Shown here piece after piece: positions 50,527 through 62,594 of a stretch of DNA of 64,000 nt (the first letter of the stretch is position 1; every line of letters begins with the position of its first letter). This stretch comes from Hyphomicrobiales bacterium (GTDB lineage Bacteria > Pseudomonadota > Alphaproteobacteria > Rhizobiales > Xanthobacteraceae). The notes under the pieces were generated by a model, which ran no database searches, was not told the DNA's origin, and saw nothing but the letters and a program-made list of their open reading frames with translations. The position numbers and the translations under genes are program-made. The DNA lies in NCBI GenBank assembly GCA_003169835.1, contig PNAI01000025.1, positions 1-64,000 of the forward strand. The letters run 5' to 3'.

Positions 50527-51699
50527 TCACGCCGCCAGATCGGCGACCACCGCGTCGAGCACCGGAAATCCGGCCTGCGTGACGCGCAAGCGGCCGCTGG
50601 CGTCGGTTTCGATAAAGCCAAGCTCGGAAAGCATTTTGATTTGCAGCGGATCGAGCGGCTTGCCGGCAATCGCTGAATAGCGGTTCAAGTCCACACCTTC
50701 CGCGAGCCGCAATCCCATCAGCAGGAATTCATCCGCCCGCTCCTCGCGCAGCAGCTCTTCATCGGTGACGATACCGTGACCATCGGACTCCACCCGCATG
50801 ACCCAGGCTTCCGGCCGCCGCTCGGTCGCCGTGGCATGGCGCTGCCCTTCGATATCGAGCCTGCCATGCGCACCCGGTCCGATCCCGGCATATTCGTGCG
50901 TGCGCCAATAGACCAAGTTATGTCTGCACTCCGCGCCCGGCCGCGCGTGGTTTGAAATCTCATAAGCCGGCAGTCCGGCGCGCGTGCAAATTTCCTGTGT
51001 CACATCGAAGAGATCGCGCGCCGTGTCCTCATCGGGGACGACCAGCTTGCCGCCCGCATGCAGCGTATGAAACGGTGTGTCGGGCTCGATGGTCAGCTGA
51101 TAAAGCGACAGATGCTCGCCCGCTTCGCTGAGCGCGCGTTCGAGTTCCGGCTTCCAGCTCGCAGGCGTTTGCCCTGGCCGCGCATAGATCAGATCGAACG
51201 AATAGCGCGGAAACGTCGTGCGCGCGATCGCCACCGCATCGAGCGCCTCGCGCGCGTTATGCAGCCGGCCGAGCGCTTTGAGCGCGCCGTCCTCGAGCGA
51301 CTGCACGCCGATCGAAACTCGGTTGACGCCGGCCGCGCGATAGCCGCGAAAGCGCATGGCCTCGACGCTCGACGGATTGGCTTCAAGCGTCACCTCGACG
51401 TCGGGCGCGACCTTCCAGTGCTTGCCGATGGTGTCGAGAATTGTGCCGACAGTTTGCGGCTGCATGAGAGAGGGCGTGCCACCGCCGAGGAAAATCGACG
51501 ACACCGTGCGGCCGGGCGTGCGCTTGGCCGTGGTCTCGATCTCGGTCACGAACGCGCGCAGGAAGCGCGGCTCATCGACCGCGACGTGGCGCACGTGACT
51601 GTTGAAGTCGCAATACGGGCACTTCGACAGGCAGAACGGCCAATGCACATAGACGCCGAATGCCTGACCGCCAAGATCTTGCACGTCATCGCTTGGCAA
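50527..51699 (-). CDS. hemW: Radical SAM heme chaperone HemW
   Basis: Radical-SAM protein that binds heme and delivers it to apo-enzymes; formerly taken for an oxygen-independent coproporphyrinogen oxidase. The CxxxCxxC cluster motif is in [13 protein letters not shown], followed by [11 protein letters not shown] and the HemN C-terminal domain. TTG 51699 is preferred because GGAGG lies about 6 bases upstream, giving 390 residues; GTG 51684 is an alternative. The start overlaps rdgB, so rph-rdgB-hemW form an operon. Confidence 0.92.
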   Translation of the reverse strand: MPSDDVQDLGGQAFGVYVHWPFCLSKCPYCDFNSHVRHVAVDEPRFLRAFVTEIETTAKRTPGRTVSSIFLGGGTPSLMQPQTVGTILDTIGKHWKVAPDVEVTLEANPSSVEAMRFRGYRAAGVNRVSIGVQSLEDGALKALGRLHNAREALDAVAIARTTFPRYSFDLIYARPGQTPASWKPELERALSEAGEHLSLYQLTIEPDTPFHTLHAGGKLVVPDEDTARDLFDVTQEICTRAGLPAYEISNHARPGAECRHNLVYWRTHEYAGIGPGAHGRLDIEGQRHATATERRPEAWVMRVESDGHGIVTDEELLREERADEFLLMGLRLAEGVDLNRYSAIAGKPLDPLQIKMLSELGFIETDASGRLRVTQAGFPVLDAVVADLAA

Positions 51700-52357
51700 G
51701 GCACGCCTCCGCCAATTTGAGAAACGCGCGCGCGCGATGCGACAATCCCTTACCGCGCGGCGGCAGGCCGTGTTTCTCTTCGCTCTCCATTTCGCCAAAT
51801 GTACGCGTGTGGCCATCCGGCAGGAACATCGGATCGTATCCGAAACCCTTTGTGCCGCGCGTCGGCCACACCAGCGTGCCGTGTACCCGTGCTTCAAATT
51901 CCTCGACGTGTCCGTCGGGCCAAGCGACGCACAGCGCGCTAACAAAATGCGCGCGCCGCTCCGAAGGCGCCGTGGCGCCCCGCTCGCGCAGCTTTGTTTC
52001 GATTGTTTCCATCGCCGCCGCGAAATCTTTCTTTGGCCCCGCCCAACGTGCCGAGTAGATCCCCGGCTCGCCACCCAGCGCCTCGACCGCAAGGCCAGAA
52101 TCATCCGCAAAAGCCGTCTGACCGCTGGCGCGCGCTGCGGCTTGCGCCTTGATACGCGCGTTCGCCGCAAATGTCGCGCCGGTTTCTTCCGGCTCCGGCA
52201 GTCCGAGTTCATCCGCCGACACGGCGGCAATACCGTAGCCTGCGAGCAACTCGCGCATCTCGGCAAGCTTTCCCGGATTGTGCGTGGCGATCACAAGCCG
52301 CCCAGTAATAGATCGAGCTTGCGCCCCGCGCGAATGTGTTGCAGGTTGCGCGCTCAC
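51686..52357 (-). CDS. rdgB: XTP/dITP pyrophosphatase (RdgB/HAM1)
   Basis: Removes deaminated purine nucleotides (ITP, XTP). The 223-residue protein has the [14 protein letters not shown] start motif, [24 protein letters not shown] and [11 protein letters not shown]. Overlaps rph by the ATGA, and the hemW start lies in its last codons. Confidence 0.95.
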   Translation of the reverse strand: MSAQPATHSRGAQARSITGRLVIATHNPGKLAEMRELLAGYGIAAVSADELGLPEPEETGATFAANARIKAQAAARASGQTAFADDSGLAVEALGGEPGIYSARWAGPKKDFAAAMETIETKLRERGATAPSERRAHFVSALCVAWPDGHVEEFEARVHGTLVWPTRGTKGFGYDPMFLPDGHTRTFGEMESEEKHGLPPRGKGLSHRARAFLKLAEACLAKR

Positions 52358-53067
52358 ATCACCGCCATTTTCTGCAGTTCCACCAGCTTGCCGATACCAC
52401 GGCGCGCAAGCGCAAGAAGACCGAGAAATTGTTCTTCGGTAAACGGAGTCTTCTCCGCTGTGCCTTGGATTTCGACGATATTGCCTTTGCCGGTCATGAC
52501 GAAATTAGCATCGGTCTCGGCTTCCGAATCCTCCGCATAGTCGAGATCGAGCACCCCGACATTGTCGAAAATCCCGCAGGAGATCGCAGCCACATGATCG
52601 CGCAGCGGATTGCTCTTGATCATTTCGCGCGCGCGCATCCAGGCGATGCAATCGTGCAGCGCGACCCAAGCTCCCGTGATTGAAGCCGTGCGCGTGCCGC
52701 CGTCGGCCTGGATCACGTCGCAATCCACCGTGAGCTGCCGCTCGCCCAGCGCCGGCAGATCGACCACCGAGCGCAGACTTCGCCCAATCAGGCGCTGAAT
52801 TTCTACGGTGCGGCCGTTCTGCTTGCCGGCGGAAGCCTCGCGCCGGGTACGCTCCAGCGTTGCGCGCGGCAGCATGCCGTATTCGGCGGTGACCCAGCCA
52901 CGCGCCTGGCCCTTGAGCCAGGGCGGCAGTTTGTCCTCGAGCGTCGCCGTCACCAGCACGTGCGTATCGCCGAACTTCACGAAACAGGAGCCTTCGGCGT
53001 ATTTCACCACGCCGCGCTCAAGCGATACCGCGCGCAGTTCGTCGGGCTGTCGGCGGCTCGGCCGCAT
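52354..53067 (-). CDS. rph: Ribonuclease PH
   Basis: Phosphorolytic 3'-5' exoribonuclease that trims tRNA 3' ends. The 237-residue protein has [77 protein letters not shown] 53067 is the family start, with GGAG 6 bases upstream. A palindrome of 39 bases lies just upstream (53078-53116), between rph and divergent hrcA. Confidence 0.96.
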   Translation of the reverse strand: MRPSRRQPDELRAVSLERGVVKYAEGSCFVKFGDTHVLVTATLEDKLPPWLKGQARGWVTAEYGMLPRATLERTRREASAGKQNGRTVEIQRLIGRSLRSVVDLPALGERQLTVDCDVIQADGGTRTASITGAWVALHDCIAWMRAREMIKSNPLRDHVAAISCGIFDNVGVLDLDYAEDSEAETDANFVMTGKGNIVEIQGTAEKTPFTEEQFLGLLALARRGIGKLVELQKMAVM

Positions 53068-53077
53068 GGCGATCTCC

Positions 53078-53116
53078 AAAGCTAGTTTTTGCGTCATGGA
53101 CGCAAAAACTAGCTTT
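53078..53116. repeat. Perfect 39-base palindrome between rph and hrcA
   Basis: AAAGCTAGTTTTTGCGTC (53078-53095) is followed by ATG as a 3-base centre and then GACGCAAAAACTAGCTTT (53099-53116), an exact reverse complement. There are no mismatches over 18 pairs. It is not CIRCE (TTAGCACTC-N9-GAGTGCTAA). It sits 10 bases upstream of rph and about 180 upstream of the chosen hrcA start. It can be a strong hairpin in either transcript, or an operator. Confidence 0.9.
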
Positions 53117-53298
53117 TAGGTGGCGGGGAGGGGACCGACAAGGGGCACGACAAGGCGTACGCGGGAGTACGGATGAGGAGTCCTTGGGGAGAAGGAGAAT
53201 TCGCCGCATCGCGACATCTGCCGGGCTTGCACTCATCTGACGCATTGGCAATGCTCTTGGGCAATGCTTTTGCTCTCTTCAAATGGAGCGGCTTCCGA

Positions 53299-54387
53299 GT
53301 GTCCCAACGCGTGTCCCAAGACGTCCCGATCGGTTCAGGCCAGGTCAGCCTCGCCCAGCTCAACGAGCGCTCGCGCGAGATCTTCCGGCAAATCGTCGAG
53401 AGCTATCTTGCGACCGGCGAGCCGGTCGGCTCGCGCAATCTCTCGCGGCTGATCACGACGCAGCTCTCGCCGGCTTCCGTACGCAATGTGATGGCGGACC
53501 TCGAGCAGCTCGGCTTGATCTATGCGCCGCACACGTCGGCCGGACGCATGCCGACGGAGCTCGGTCTGCGCTTCTTCGTCGATGCGCTGATGCAGATCGG
53601 CGACCTCAACGAAGGTGACCGCCGTGCGATCGAGGCGCAGGTCGCGGGCGCCGGCAAATCCATGGAAAAGGTCCTGACCGAAGCTTCAGGCCTGCTTTCG
53701 GGCCTCACCCGCGCCGCCGGCGTTGTGCTCGCCGACAAGATCACTGTCCGGCTCAAGCATATCGAATTCGTTCGCCTTGAACCCGAACGCGCGCTGGTCG
53801 TGCTGGTCGCCGAGGACGGCCAGGTGGAAAATCGCATCTTGCAGTTGCCGATCGGGTTGCCGACCTCCGCGCTCACCGAGGCCACGAACTTCCTCAACGC
53901 GCGCATCCGCGGCAACACGTTGGGCGAGGCCAAAGTCGAATTGGAACGCGCGTTGGACGCAAGCCGCGTCGAGCTCGATGCGCTCACGCAAAAGATCGTC
54001 GAGGCTGGTCTTGCGAGCTGGTCGGGCGGCGCAAGCGACGAGCGCCGTTTGATCGTGCGCGGCCAGGCTCATCTGCTCGACGACCTCCACGCGCTCGAGG
54101 ACTTGGAACGCGTGCGGCTGTTGTTCGACGATCTTGAGACCCGGCGCGAGGTCATCGATCTGCTCGGCCGCGCCGAGCAGGCCGAGGGCGTGCGCATCTT
54201 CATCGGCTCGGAGAACAAGCTGTTCTCGCTCTCCGGCTCCTCCACCATCATCGCGCCCTACCATGACCGGGCAGGCTCCATCGTCGGCGTGATCGGGGTG
54301 ATCGGACCGACCCGGCTCAATTACGCCCGCGTCATTCCCATGGTCGATTACACCGCCAAGGTGATAGGCAAGCTGCTGGCGGGGTAA
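53299..54387 (+). CDS. hrcA: Heat-inducible transcription repressor HrcA
   Basis: Represses groESL by binding CIRCE; it needs GroEL for activity. The 362-residue protein has the winged helix [47 protein letters not shown], and the HrcA C-terminal domain ([34 protein letters not shown]). GTG 53299 gives the usual length (about 360 residues) and has GGAG 10 bases upstream; the frame is open upstream to 53173. No CIRCE is seen before hrcA or dnaK here, so its target is probably elsewhere. Confidence 0.94.
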   Translation: MSQRVSQDVPIGSGQVSLAQLNERSREIFRQIVESYLATGEPVGSRNLSRLITTQLSPASVRNVMADLEQLGLIYAPHTSAGRMPTELGLRFFVDALMQIGDLNEGDRRAIEAQVAGAGKSMEKVLTEASGLLSGLTRAAGVVLADKITVRLKHIEFVRLEPERALVVLVAEDGQVENRILQLPIGLPTSALTEATNFLNARIRGNTLGEAKVELERALDASRVELDALTQKIVEAGLASWSGGASDERRLIVRGQAHLLDDLHALEDLERVRLLFDDLETRREVIDLLGRAEQAEGVRIFIGSENKLFSLSGSSTIIAPYHDRAGSIVGVIGVIGPTRLNYARVIPMVDYTAKVIGKLLAG

Positions 54388-54396
54388 GCCTTCCAC

Positions 54397-54425
54397 CTTG
54401 ATTTTTGACCGCTAGACCCTGATAT
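54397..54425 (+). promoter_or_regulatory. Putative sigma-32 promoter of grpE
   Basis: CTTG (54397-54400), 18 bases, then CTGATAT (54419-54425). It fits the alphaproteobacterial RpoH consensus CTTG-N17/18-CYTATNT with one mismatch in the -10. It lies in the hrcA-grpE gap, 40 bases before the grpE ATG. Confidence 0.6.
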
Positions 54426-54464
54426 CCGGGGCACCTCAAACGACTAATCGCCAACGGGAAATAG

Positions 54465-55076
54465 ATGAAACCGGATAAAGGGGCCCGCCCTGAGATGGAT
54501 GACTCACGGACCGAGGAGCAGGCGGCACCGCAGGCTGCTGCGGCTGCGCCGGAGATGGACCCGATCGCGCTGCTCGTGCGCGAGGCGGCCGATTACAAGG
54601 ACAAGCTCCTGCGCGCGCTTGCCGATATGGAGAATCTGCGCAAGCGTACCGAGCGTGAGGTGGCCGATGCGCGGCTCTACGGCATCAGCACGTTCGCGCG
54701 CGATATCCTAAATGTTGCGGATAACATGCACCGCGCCCTCAATGCCTTGGATGTGGGGCTGCGCGAGCGCACCGATGCTGGCGTCAAGGCGCTGCTCGAC
54801 GGGGTCGAGCTGACCGAACGGGAACTGCTCAACGCGCTAGATAAACATGGCGTGAAGAAGCTCGAACCGGTCGGCCAGAAATTCGATCCCAACATGCATC
54901 AGGCCATGTACGAAGTGCCGGATTCCGCGGCGCCCGCCGGCCATGTGGTCCAGGTGATTCAAGCCGGCTATATGATTGGCGACCGGGTTTTGCGTCCGGC
55001 GCTGGTCGCCATCGCCAAGGGCGCCTCAAAGGCCGAGCCGCCCGCCAACGGCAATTCGGGTCAGGCCGTCTCGTAA
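54465..55076 (+). CDS. grpE: Nucleotide exchange factor GrpE
   Basis: Releases ADP from DnaK. The 203-residue protein has a charged, Ala-rich N-terminus, the long coiled coil (REAADYKDKLLRALADMENLRKRTEREVADAR), and the beta-domain (KLEPVGQKFDPNMHQAMYEV, GYMIGDRVLRPALV). It is followed by dnaK after 240 bases. Confidence 0.96.
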   Translation: MKPDKGARPEMDDSRTEEQAAPQAAAAAPEMDPIALLVREAADYKDKLLRALADMENLRKRTEREVADARLYGISTFARDILNVADNMHRALNALDVGLRERTDAGVKALLDGVELTERELLNALDKHGVKKLEPVGQKFDPNMHQAMYEVPDSAAPAGHVVQVIQAGYMIGDRVLRPALVAIAKGASKAEPPANGNSGQAVS

Positions 55077-55151
55077 TGACCCTCGCCGCTGCGAATTCGA
55101 TTAACCTCAGCGGCCACGCGGCCATTCAATTCGTACCCCATCCATCGAGTC

Positions 55152-55179
55152 CTTGCGGCCCCATCATACCCTCCTATAT
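55152..55179 (+). promoter_or_regulatory. Putative sigma-32 promoter of dnaK
   Basis: CTTG (55152-55155), 17 bases, then CCTATAT (55173-55179), an exact match to CTTG-N17/18-CYTATNT. The predicted transcript start is about 130 bases before the dnaK ATG. dnaKJ of Bradyrhizobium is known to be sigma-32-dependent, from memory. Confidence 0.8.
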
Positions 55180-55316
55180 GACCGAGGAATGCCGCGAGGG
55201 GCGGCGTTCAATGTGTTTTAAGGGGTCGGATGCGGGGCTCGGCAGTTTGGCTGCGGAGTACACCATCCGGGCGCCGTAAGGGCCCGGCCGACCTGCTGTG
55301 AAAGAGAGGAACGACC

Positions 55317-57260
<1,944 letters not shown>

Positions 57261-57321
57261 AGCAATGCGGAGCCAAAGATGGCCCTCATCCTGGGAAGCG
57301 CACAGCGCATCTCGAAGGATG

Positions 57322-57342
57322 GGGCCGTTATTTTGACGGCCC
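57322..57342 (+). other. GC-rich hairpin between dnaK and dnaJ
   Basis: GGGCCGT (57322-57328), loop TATTTTG, then ACGGCCC (57336-57342). It lacks a 3' T-run, so it may be a processing or partial-termination hairpin rather than a classic terminator. Confidence 0.4.
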
Positions 57343-57405
57343 GCATCGAGACCCGGCATGCCGATGTAACCCCATGATAAAGCAGATATTTTCGGAGCGG
57401 CGCTG

Positions 57406-58554
57406 ATGGGCAAGCGCGACTACTACGAGGTGCTCGGCGTAATCCGCACCGCCAACGACGCCGATCTCAAGGCGGCATTCCGCAAGCTCGCCATGGTGCA
57501 TCACCCCGACCGCAATCCCGGCGACAACGAATGCGAACATCGCTTCAAGGAAATCAACGAGGCCTATGACGTTCTAAAGGATGCCGACAAGCGCGCAGCC
57601 TACGATCGCTTCGGGCACGCCGCGTTCGAGCACGGCACGGGTGGCAATGCCGGCCACGGTTTCGGCGACGATTTCGCCTCCGCCTTCTCCAACATCTTCG
57701 ACGATCTGTTCGGCGGCATGGGTGGCCGCCGCGGCGGCGCGGGCCGCGGCACTGGCCGCGAGCGCGGTGCGGATCTACGCTTCAACATGGAAATCACTCT
57801 GAACGAAGCCTTCGCCGGCAAGACCGCGCAAGTGCGGCTACCCACTTCGGTGACCTGCGAGGTCTGTTCCGGCACCGGCGCCAAGGCCGGCACAAAACCA
57901 AAGACCTGCGTTACTTGCGCCGGCCACGGCAAGGTTCGCCAGACGCAAGGCTTCTTCACGCTGGAGCGCACGTGTCCCACGTGCCATGGCCGCGGCCAGG
58001 TGATCGACAATCCATGCGCGTCATGTTCCGGTTCGGGACGCGTGACGCGCGAGCGCACGCTGTCGGTCAACATTCCGGCTGGGGTCGAGGATGGCACGCG
58101 CATTCGACTTGCCGGCGAAGGCGAGGCGGGCATGCGCGGCGGCCCCACCGGCGATCTCTACATTTTCCTCTCGATCGGCACGCACGAATTTTTCCAGCGC
58201 GACGGCGCGGACCTGCATTGCCGTGTTCCGATCTCGATGGTGACGGCAGCGGTCGGCGGCGAGTTCGACGTGCCCTCGATCGGCGGTGGCAAGGCCCGCG
58301 TGAAGGTGCCCAGCGGCACACAAGCCGGTCATCGTTTCCGTTTGGCGGGAAAGGGAATGCCGGTACTGCGCACAAAGCAGCTCGGCGACATGTATGTGCA
58401 CGTTATGGTCGAAACGCCGCAGAATCTCACCAAGCGCCAGCGTGAGCTCCTCGCCGAGTTCGAAAAGCTGTCCTCGCATGATACACAGCCTGAATCCGTT
58501 GGATTTTTTGCCAAAGTCAAGGAATTTTTCGGGACAGGCACAGGGTCTGCCTAA
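57406..58554 (+). CDS. dnaJ: Chaperone DnaJ (Hsp40)
   Basis: Class A J-protein of 382 residues: J domain with [11 protein letters not shown], Gly-rich region ([13 protein letters not shown]), four zinc-binding repeats ([32 protein letters not shown]) and C-terminal substrate-binding domain. The ATG has GGAG about 9 bases upstream. Together with DnaK and GrpE it forms the chaperone cycle. Confidence 0.97.
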   Translation: MGKRDYYEVLGVIRTANDADLKAAFRKLAMVHHPDRNPGDNECEHRFKEINEAYDVLKDADKRAAYDRFGHAAFEHGTGGNAGHGFGDDFASAFSNIFDDLFGGMGGRRGGAGRGTGRERGADLRFNMEITLNEAFAGKTAQVRLPTSVTCEVCSGTGAKAGTKPKTCVTCAGHGKVRQTQGFFTLERTCPTCHGRGQVIDNPCASCSGSGRVTRERTLSVNIPAGVEDGTRIRLAGEGEAGMRGGPTGDLYIFLSIGTHEFFQRDGADLHCRVPISMVTAAVGGEFDVPSIGGGKARVKVPSGTQAGHRFRLAGKGMPVLRTKQLGDMYVHVMVETPQNLTKRQRELLAEFEKLSSHDTQPESVGFFAKVKEFFGTGTGSA

Positions 58555-58640
58555 CTGCAACTTGACCCTTGCGCTCGGCCGCTTTACCCATGACTCTTGA
58601 GGACTGGGCGGCAGTTCTCGGTGGGGCCTTGTTCGTTTAA

Positions 58641-59237
58641 ATGCGGTTTCAAAATTCCCTCAGCGTTGAGAAGAAGGTTCTGCGCCTCGATGAGGTGCAC
58701 TTCATTCGTTCGTGGCTGGAAAAGCCTCTGGCGACCGGCGCTGTTATGCCCTCGGGCAAGGCGCTCGCGCGCACCATGGCCCGCTATGTGGACCCGCTCG
58801 TTCCGGGACCTGTGATCGAGCTTGGCCCCGGCACAGGCGCGGTGACCGAAGCGCTGGTGGAGCAGGGCATTGAACCCTCCCGCCTCGTGCTGGTCGAATT
58901 CAATCCAGTTTTTTGCCGCCTGCTGCGCTCGCGCTATCCGCAAGCGACGGTGATGCAGGGCGACGCCTATGGCGTGCAACGTCTGCTCGAGAATTTTGAA
59001 CCCGCGGCAGCGATGGTGTCGGGCCTGCCGCTGATGACCAAGCCGATCAAACTGCGCAACCGGCTGATTGCGGACGCCTTCAAACTGATGGCGCCCACCG
59101 CGCCCTTCATCCAGTTCACTTATGCGATGGTCGGCTCGCCGATCCCGAAAAACCCGGTAGGTATCGTCGCGAAAGCCTCCGAGCGCATCTGGATGAACTT
59201 GCCGCCGGCACGCGTGTGGGTCTATCGCCGCGGTTGA
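58641..59237 (+). CDS. pmtA: Phosphatidylethanolamine N-methyltransferase (Sinorhizobium-type PmtA)
   Basis: SAM-dependent enzyme of 198 residues that makes phosphatidylcholine from phosphatidylethanolamine in the S-type group. Motif I VIELGPGTGAVTEALVEQG, LVLVEFNPVFCRLLRSRYP, VMQGDAYG and AAMVSGLPLMTKP match the PmtA/rRNA-dimethylase-like subgroup. The position after dnaJ is the one I remember for B. japonicum pmtA. An rRNA adenine dimethylase-like role is not excluded. Confidence 0.78.
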   Translation: MRFQNSLSVEKKVLRLDEVHFIRSWLEKPLATGAVMPSGKALARTMARYVDPLVPGPVIELGPGTGAVTEALVEQGIEPSRLVLVEFNPVFCRLLRSRYPQATVMQGDAYGVQRLLENFEPAAAMVSGLPLMTKPIKLRNRLIADAFKLMAPTAPFIQFTYAMVGSPIPKNPVGIVAKASERIWMNLPPARVWVYRRG

Positions 59238-59291
59238 TCCATCACGACCGAAAATTTGTGATATGAATGGCGGACGTTTCCAGGGCCGCCC

Positions 59292-59870
59292 ATGGTTCCC
59301 AAGATTCTTGTCTTCGCTGGCTCGATCCGCACCGGTTCGCACAACGCGCGGCTTGCCGCGCGCGCGGTCAAGGAATTGCTCCAAGCTGGCTGCGAGGTCA
59401 CTTGGATTTCATTGGTCGACTACCCCATGCCGCTCTACGACGGCGACCTCGACGCCAAGTCCGGGCCACCGGACAACGCGCTTAAACTCAAACGGCTCAT
59501 GATGGCGCATCAGGGCGTATTTATCGTCACGCCGGAGCACAACGCCTCCGTCCCGCCGCTGCTCAAGAACACGCTCGATTGGGTCTCGCGCGTGCACGAA
59601 CGCAATGAGCAGCCGCTTGCAGCCTTCCACAATCGCGCATTTGCGCTCGGTGCAGCGTCTGATCGCAGCACCGGCGGGGTCTACGCATTGCTCGCGCTGC
59701 GCCAGGTGCTTGAGATCGGCTGCGGCGCGATGGTGATCCCGGAACAAATTGCCATCCCGCACGCGCGCGACGCCTTCGACGAAGCGGACGACCTCAAGGA
59801 CGAACGCACCAAGGCGTTGCTCCAGCAAGTCGTGTATCGGCTGATCGAAACGGCGCAGGAGCGGGCATGA
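59292..59870 (+). CDS. NADPH-dependent FMN reductase-family protein
   Basis: Flavodoxin-fold reductase of 192 residues: VFAGSIRTGSHNARLAARA (FMN phosphate), TPEHNASVPPLLKNTLDWVSR, GAASDRSTGG. Substrates in this family include quinones, azo dyes and chromate; none can be assigned. It is followed 30 bases later by pyrF. Confidence 0.85.
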   Translation: MVPKILVFAGSIRTGSHNARLAARAVKELLQAGCEVTWISLVDYPMPLYDGDLDAKSGPPDNALKLKRLMMAHQGVFIVTPEHNASVPPLLKNTLDWVSRVHERNEQPLAAFHNRAFALGAASDRSTGGVYALLALRQVLEIGCGAMVIPEQIAIPHARDAFDEADDLKDERTKALLQQVVYRLIETAQERA

Positions 59871-59900
59871 CCCAGGAACTCATATGATCCAGGAGCGCGC

Positions 59901-60605
59901 ATGACGATTGACCCGCGCGACCGGCTGATCCTGGCGCTCGATCTTCCCTCCGTCGCCGAGGCGGAGGCGATGATCCGCAAACTTGGCGACGCTGTATCGT
60001 TCTACAAGATCGGCTATCAGCTCGGCTTCGCCGGCGGGCTCGCGCTGGCGCGCAAACTCGCGGATACCGGCAAGCAGGTGTTCGTCGATATGAAGCTGCA
60101 CGACATCGGCAGCACCGTTGCAAAAGGTGTCGAGAGCATCGCGCGTCTGGGCGCGAGCTTCCTCACCGTGCACGCCTACCCGCAGACCATGCACGCGGCG
60201 GTCGACGCGCGCGCGGGCACCAACCTGCGCATCCTCGCGGTCACGGTGCTCACCTCCTACGACGACGCCGATTTGGCGGCAGCCGGTTACGACTTCACCG
60301 TCTCCGAACTCGTCGCCGAGCGCGCAGCGCAAGCGCGCGACATCGGCGTCGATGGCCTGGTGTGCTCGGCCGCGGAAGCGGCCAACCTGCGCTCTGTCGT
60401 AGGCTCTCGCATGGTTCTGGTGACACCGGGCATCCGGCCTGCGGGCGCCGAGCGTGATGACCAAAAACGCATCATGACGCCGTCCGCGGCGATCGCCGCC
60501 GGCGCGGACTATCTTGTGGTCGGCAGGCCTATTCTGGAAGCGCCCGACCCGAAAGCCGCGGCGGAAAAAATCGTCGCCGAAATCGCCGCCACTGCGAAAC
60601 AATAA
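59901..60605 (+). CDS. pyrF: Orotidine 5'-phosphate decarboxylase
   Basis: Last step of UMP synthesis. The 234-residue TIM barrel has [27 protein letters not shown] (catalytic KxxD), [17 protein letters not shown] and LVVGRPI. Normal length. Confidence 0.96.
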   Translation: MTIDPRDRLILALDLPSVAEAEAMIRKLGDAVSFYKIGYQLGFAGGLALARKLADTGKQVFVDMKLHDIGSTVAKGVESIARLGASFLTVHAYPQTMHAAVDARAGTNLRILAVTVLTSYDDADLAAAGYDFTVSELVAERAAQARDIGVDGLVCSAAEAANLRSVVGSRMVLVTPGIRPAGAERDDQKRIMTPSAAIAAGADYLVVGRPILEAPDPKAAAEKIVAEIAATAKQ

Positions 60606-60617
60606 TCGGAGAACAAC

Positions 60618-60920
60618 ATGCCAAAAGGCTATTGGATCGGCCGTCTTGATGTGAGCGACCCGGAGGGCTTCAAGGCCTATCAGGCCGCCAACGCCGCACC
60701 GCTTAAAGAACACGGCGCGCGCTTCCTCGCGCGCGGCGGTAAATGCGATTGCGTGGAAGGCGCCAAGCGCTCGCGCAACGTGATCGTGGAATTCCCGAGC
60801 TACGAGGCGGCGGTCGCCTGCTACAACTCGCCCGCCTATCAGAAAGCGGTCGCGATCCGTAAACCTGCGTCCTCCGCCGATTTCGTGCTGGTCGAGGGCT
60901 ACGACGGGCCTCAACCCTAG
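60618..60920 (+). CDS. DUF1330 family protein
   Basis: A 100-residue dimeric alpha/beta (ferredoxin-like) protein: KGYWIGRLDVSDPEGFKAYQ, IVEFPSYEAAVACYNSPAYQ. Function unknown. It starts 12 bases after pyrF and precedes dapB. Confidence 0.88.
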   Translation: MPKGYWIGRLDVSDPEGFKAYQAANAAPLKEHGARFLARGGKCDCVEGAKRSRNVIVEFPSYEAAVACYNSPAYQKAVAIRKPASSADFVLVEGYDGPQP

Positions 60921-60973
60921 TCGCCTTTTTGCAAAGGCCGCGCTATACCCGCAGCGATTTCGGAGACTGACGA

Positions 60974-61783
60974 ATGTCCGACATGCGGCTGATCATAGCC
61001 GGCGCCGGCGGGCGCATGGGGCGCACGCTGGTCAAGGCGATTGCCGAGACCAAGGGGCTCGCGCTCGCGGGCGCGCTTGAGGACGCACGCTCGCCACTCA
61101 TCGGGCAGGATTCCGGCGTGCTGGCGGGGCTGCCCGCCAATGGCATCGCGCTTGTCGCCGACGCCAAACCGCTTCTGCTCAAGGCCGACGGCATCATCGA
61201 CTTCACCGCACCCAAGGCGAGCATCGCTTTGGCCGCGCTCGCTGCCGGCAAGGTACATGTGCTCGGCACCACAGGTCTTTCCGCCGATGACGAAACCAAG
61301 ATCGTGGCCGCGGCCAAAAATTCAATCATCGTCAAATCCGGCAACATGAGTCTCGGCGTTAATTTGCTCGCCGCTCTCACCAAGCGTGTGGCGAAGACGC
61401 TGGGCGATGACTTCGACATCGAAATTCTGGAGATGCATCACAACAAGAAGGTCGATGCGCCCTCCGGCACGGCGCTCATGCTCGGCCGCGCGGCGGCGGA
61501 AGGCCGCGGTATTGATCTCGACAAGCACGGCGTCAAAAGCCGCGACGGTCACACTGGCGCGCGCAAATCTGGCGACATCGGATTCGCGACACTGCGCGGC
61601 GGCACGGTGACCGGCGAGCACAGCGTGATCTTTGCGGGGTTGGCCGAGCGCATCGAGCTCGTGCACAAGGCCGAAGACCGCATGATCTTCGCGCGCGGCG
61701 CGCTGCATGCGGCACTGTGGGCGCGCGGGAAAACCCCCGGGCTTTATTCGATGGCCGATGTGCTGGGACTGAGTGATTTTTAG
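60974..61783 (+). CDS. dapB: 4-hydroxy-tetrahydrodipicolinate reductase
   Basis: Reduces dihydrodipicolinate in lysine/DAP synthesis. The 269-residue protein has the NAD(P) motif [21 protein letters not shown], and the active-site [20 protein letters not shown] palindromic repeat (61789-61864) follows its stop. Confidence 0.96.
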   Translation: MSDMRLIIAGAGGRMGRTLVKAIAETKGLALAGALEDARSPLIGQDSGVLAGLPANGIALVADAKPLLLKADGIIDFTAPKASIALAALAAGKVHVLGTTGLSADDETKIVAAAKNSIIVKSGNMSLGVNLLAALTKRVAKTLGDDFDIEILEMHHNKKVDAPSGTALMLGRAAAEGRGIDLDKHGVKSRDGHTGARKSGDIGFATLRGGTVTGEHSVIFAGLAERIELVHKAEDRMIFARGALHAALWARGKTPGLYSMADVLGLSDF

Positions 61784-61788
61784 CAAGT

Positions 61789-61864
61789 GTCACCCCCGGG
61801 CTTGACCCGGGGGTCCATCTTTTTCTCAAGAAAGCTGGATTGCCGGATCAAGTCCGGCAATGAC
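61789..61864. repeat. Two-arm palindromic repeat (copy 2)
   Basis: Left arm 61789-61819 holds CCCCCGGGCTTGACCCGGGG. Right arm 61835-61864 holds TTGCCGGATCAAGTCCGGCA. These arms are those of the repeat at 4358-4448 in inverted order. It lies between dapB and gpmA, 5 bases after the dapB stop, and could form two hairpins. Confidence 0.85.
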
Positions 61865-61886
61865 GAAGAAAAATGATGAGGGTTCA

Positions 61887-62510
61887 ATGACCGATCGCCT
61901 CCTTGTGCTCGTGCGCCACGGCGAAAGCGAGTGGAACAAAAAAAACCTGTTCACCGGCTGGCGCGATGTCGATCTTACCGAAGTCGGCATCGCGGAGGCG
62001 CGCGCCGCCGGCCGCAAGCTCAAAGCGCAAGGGCTCACATTCGATATCGGCTACACCTCTGCCTTGAAGCGCGCCCAGCGCACGCTCGATCTCATGCTCG
62101 AGGAACTGGGGCAAACAGCCATTCCCCTCATTAAAAACCAGGCGCTCAACGAGCGCGACTACGGCGAACTTTCAGGACTCAACAAGGACGATGCGCGCGC
62201 CAAATGGGGGCCGGAGAAAGTCCACATCTGGCGCCGCTCCTACGATATCGCGCCACCGGGCGGCGAAAGCCTCAAAGACACCGCCGCGCGCGTGCTGCCC
62301 TATTATCTGCAGGAAATCCTCCCGCGCGTGCTGCGCGGCGAACGCGTACTTCTCTCCGCGCACGGAAATTCCTTGCGCGCGCTAGTCATGGTGCTCGACC
62401 GGCTCGGGCCCGACGAGATCGTCAAGCGCGAACTCGGCACCGGCGTGCCGATGATCTACCGGCTCAACGCGGACGCGACTGTTGCGAGCAAGCTCGATCT
62501 CGCGGCGTGA
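61887..62510 (+). CDS. gpmA: 2,3-bisphosphoglycerate-dependent phosphoglycerate mutase
   Basis: Interconverts 3- and 2-phosphoglycerate. The 207-residue protein has [15 protein letters not shown] (phospho-His), [16 protein letters not shown] and [13 protein letters not shown]. It is shorter than E. coli GpmA (~250), as usual for alphaproteobacteria. ATG 61887 with GAGGG upstream is preferred; the frame is open from an ATG at 61860 inside the repeat. Confidence 0.93.
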   Translation: MTDRLLVLVRHGESEWNKKNLFTGWRDVDLTEVGIAEARAAGRKLKAQGLTFDIGYTSALKRAQRTLDLMLEELGQTAIPLIKNQALNERDYGELSGLNKDDARAKWGPEKVHIWRRSYDIAPPGGESLKDTAARVLPYYLQEILPRVLRGERVLLSAHGNSLRALVMVLDRLGPDEIVKRELGTGVPMIYRLNADATVASKLDLAA

Positions 62511-62594
62511 GGATGAACTCAATTTTCGCCGCCCACGCCCTGCAGCATTTGCACTAACATAATGTCGTATCGCCGCCCGGTCCGCCGTGCTTGA

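Noticed and set aside
53117-55316. Search for CIRCE (TTAGCACTC-N9-GAGTGCTAA) near hrcA, grpE or dnaK
   Set aside because: No match seen by eye; control here seems to be sigma-32-type.
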